DNA of 5,197 bases, taken from the NCBI GenBank assembly GCA_013695885.1, contig JACCZP010000386.1, positions 1 to 5,197 of the forward strand, written 5' to 3'. The notes beneath the pieces were generated by a model. It searched no databases. It saw only the letters and a list, made by a program, of their open reading frames with translations, and was not told the DNA's origin. This document shows positions 5,006 to 5,197 of the stretch, in pieces. The stretch is from Thermoleophilaceae bacterium. Its GTDB lineage: Bacteria; Actinomycetota; Thermoleophilia; Solirubrobacterales; Thermoleophilaceae. The position numbers were made by a program, and so were the translations under genes. Positions within the stretch are counted from its first letter, which is position 1. The number at the start of each line of letters is the position of its first letter.

Positions 5006-5197
5006 ATGACCCCAGGCCCCGATATCCCCACCGTCGATTACGAGATCTTCGCCAACCCGCCGCTGAAGGCGATGGTCGGTCAGGTCCGCTTCCCGCCGGT
5101 CCTCAAGATTGCCAACCTCAGCTCGCTCGGCGATTTTCAGGACGCCATCCGCGCGGACTGGCCGGAGTTCGCCCAGGAGCAGCAGATCAACTTCGTC
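5006..5197 (+). CDS. TIGR04255 family protein, N-terminal 64 codons (runs off the window)
   Basis: The first 64 residues are visible and the frame is open to the window's end. The segment FANPPLKAMVGQVRFPPVLK (residues 15-34) matches the family's N-terminal signature, a Asn-Pro-Pro-Leu followed by a beta strand ending in Val-Arg-Phe. FQDAIRADWPEFAQEQQ (residues 44-60) matches the following helix, F(Q)..I...(Y/W)P. TIGR04255 proteins are usually about 250 residues, sporadically distributed across bacteria, and of unknown function, so most of the gene lies to the right. The ATG at 5006 has no upstream ribosome binding site, but no other ATG or GTG start is suitable. The base composition is slightly less GC-extreme than in the genes to the left. 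Sporadic families often sit in accessory regions, consistent with the long non-coding stretch before it. Confidence 0.75.
   Translation, partial: MTPGPDIPTVDYEIFANPPLKAMVGQVRFPPVLKIANLSSLGDFQDAIRADWPEFAQEQQINFV

Overview
The window is very GC-rich (roughly 70%), with strong G/C bias at third codon positions and few strong Shine-Dalgarno sites. The protein families resemble those of high-GC Actinobacteriota, most like the Thermoleophilia/Solirubrobacter-type soil lineages. This placement rests on composition and family resemblance; there is no rRNA or marker gene. All credible genes lie on the + strand.

Layout. (1) 1-122 is a leader with an 18-bp inverted repeat, TAGGAC-N6-GTCCTA, just before the first gene. 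(2) 123-~1639/1703 encodes a fused regulator: TetR-type helix-turn-helix, GAF-like sensor, and SpoIIE/RsbU-type PP2C phosphatase. Its last ~30 codons, including the C-terminal metal-binding Asp-Asp, are displaced by a one-base frameshift near 1527-1550. (3) 1675-2034 holds two small putative membrane proteins with no recognised family. (4) 2063-2926 is a patatin-like phospholipase, and (5) 2923-3966 is a PlsC-type lysophospholipid acyltransferase. They share an ATGA stop/start overlap and so form a translationally coupled deacylase/reacylase pair. (6) 3967-4055 carries a perfect 22-bp palindrome and a good ribosome binding site. (7) 4056-4518 encodes a CsbD-like stress protein with a long charged helical middle and a Rho_N-like C-terminus, split by a one-base insertion at 4165-4167. 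(8) 4519-5005 is about 490 bp with no convincing gene. It starts with hairpins that could be a terminator and ends with an 8-bp direct repeat. (9) 5006-5197 is the first 64 codons of a TIGR04255-family gene that runs off the window.

How it may fit together. A phosphatase of the partner-switching kind (general stress sigma factor control), a membrane-lipid remodelling pair and a CsbD-type protein suggest a stress/envelope neighbourhood, but that link is inferred from adjacency. The most notable points are the TetR-HTH/GAF/SpoIIE fusion with its own candidate operator, the coupled lipase-acyltransferase pair, the CsbD/Rho_N fusion, the perfect palindrome ahead of it, and the TIGR04255 gene with a possibly leaderless promoter. 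Both frameshifts are single-base changes in GC-rich or homopolymer tracts, so sequencing error and genuine mutation cannot be told apart here. I saw no RNA genes, CRISPR arrays or insertion sequences.
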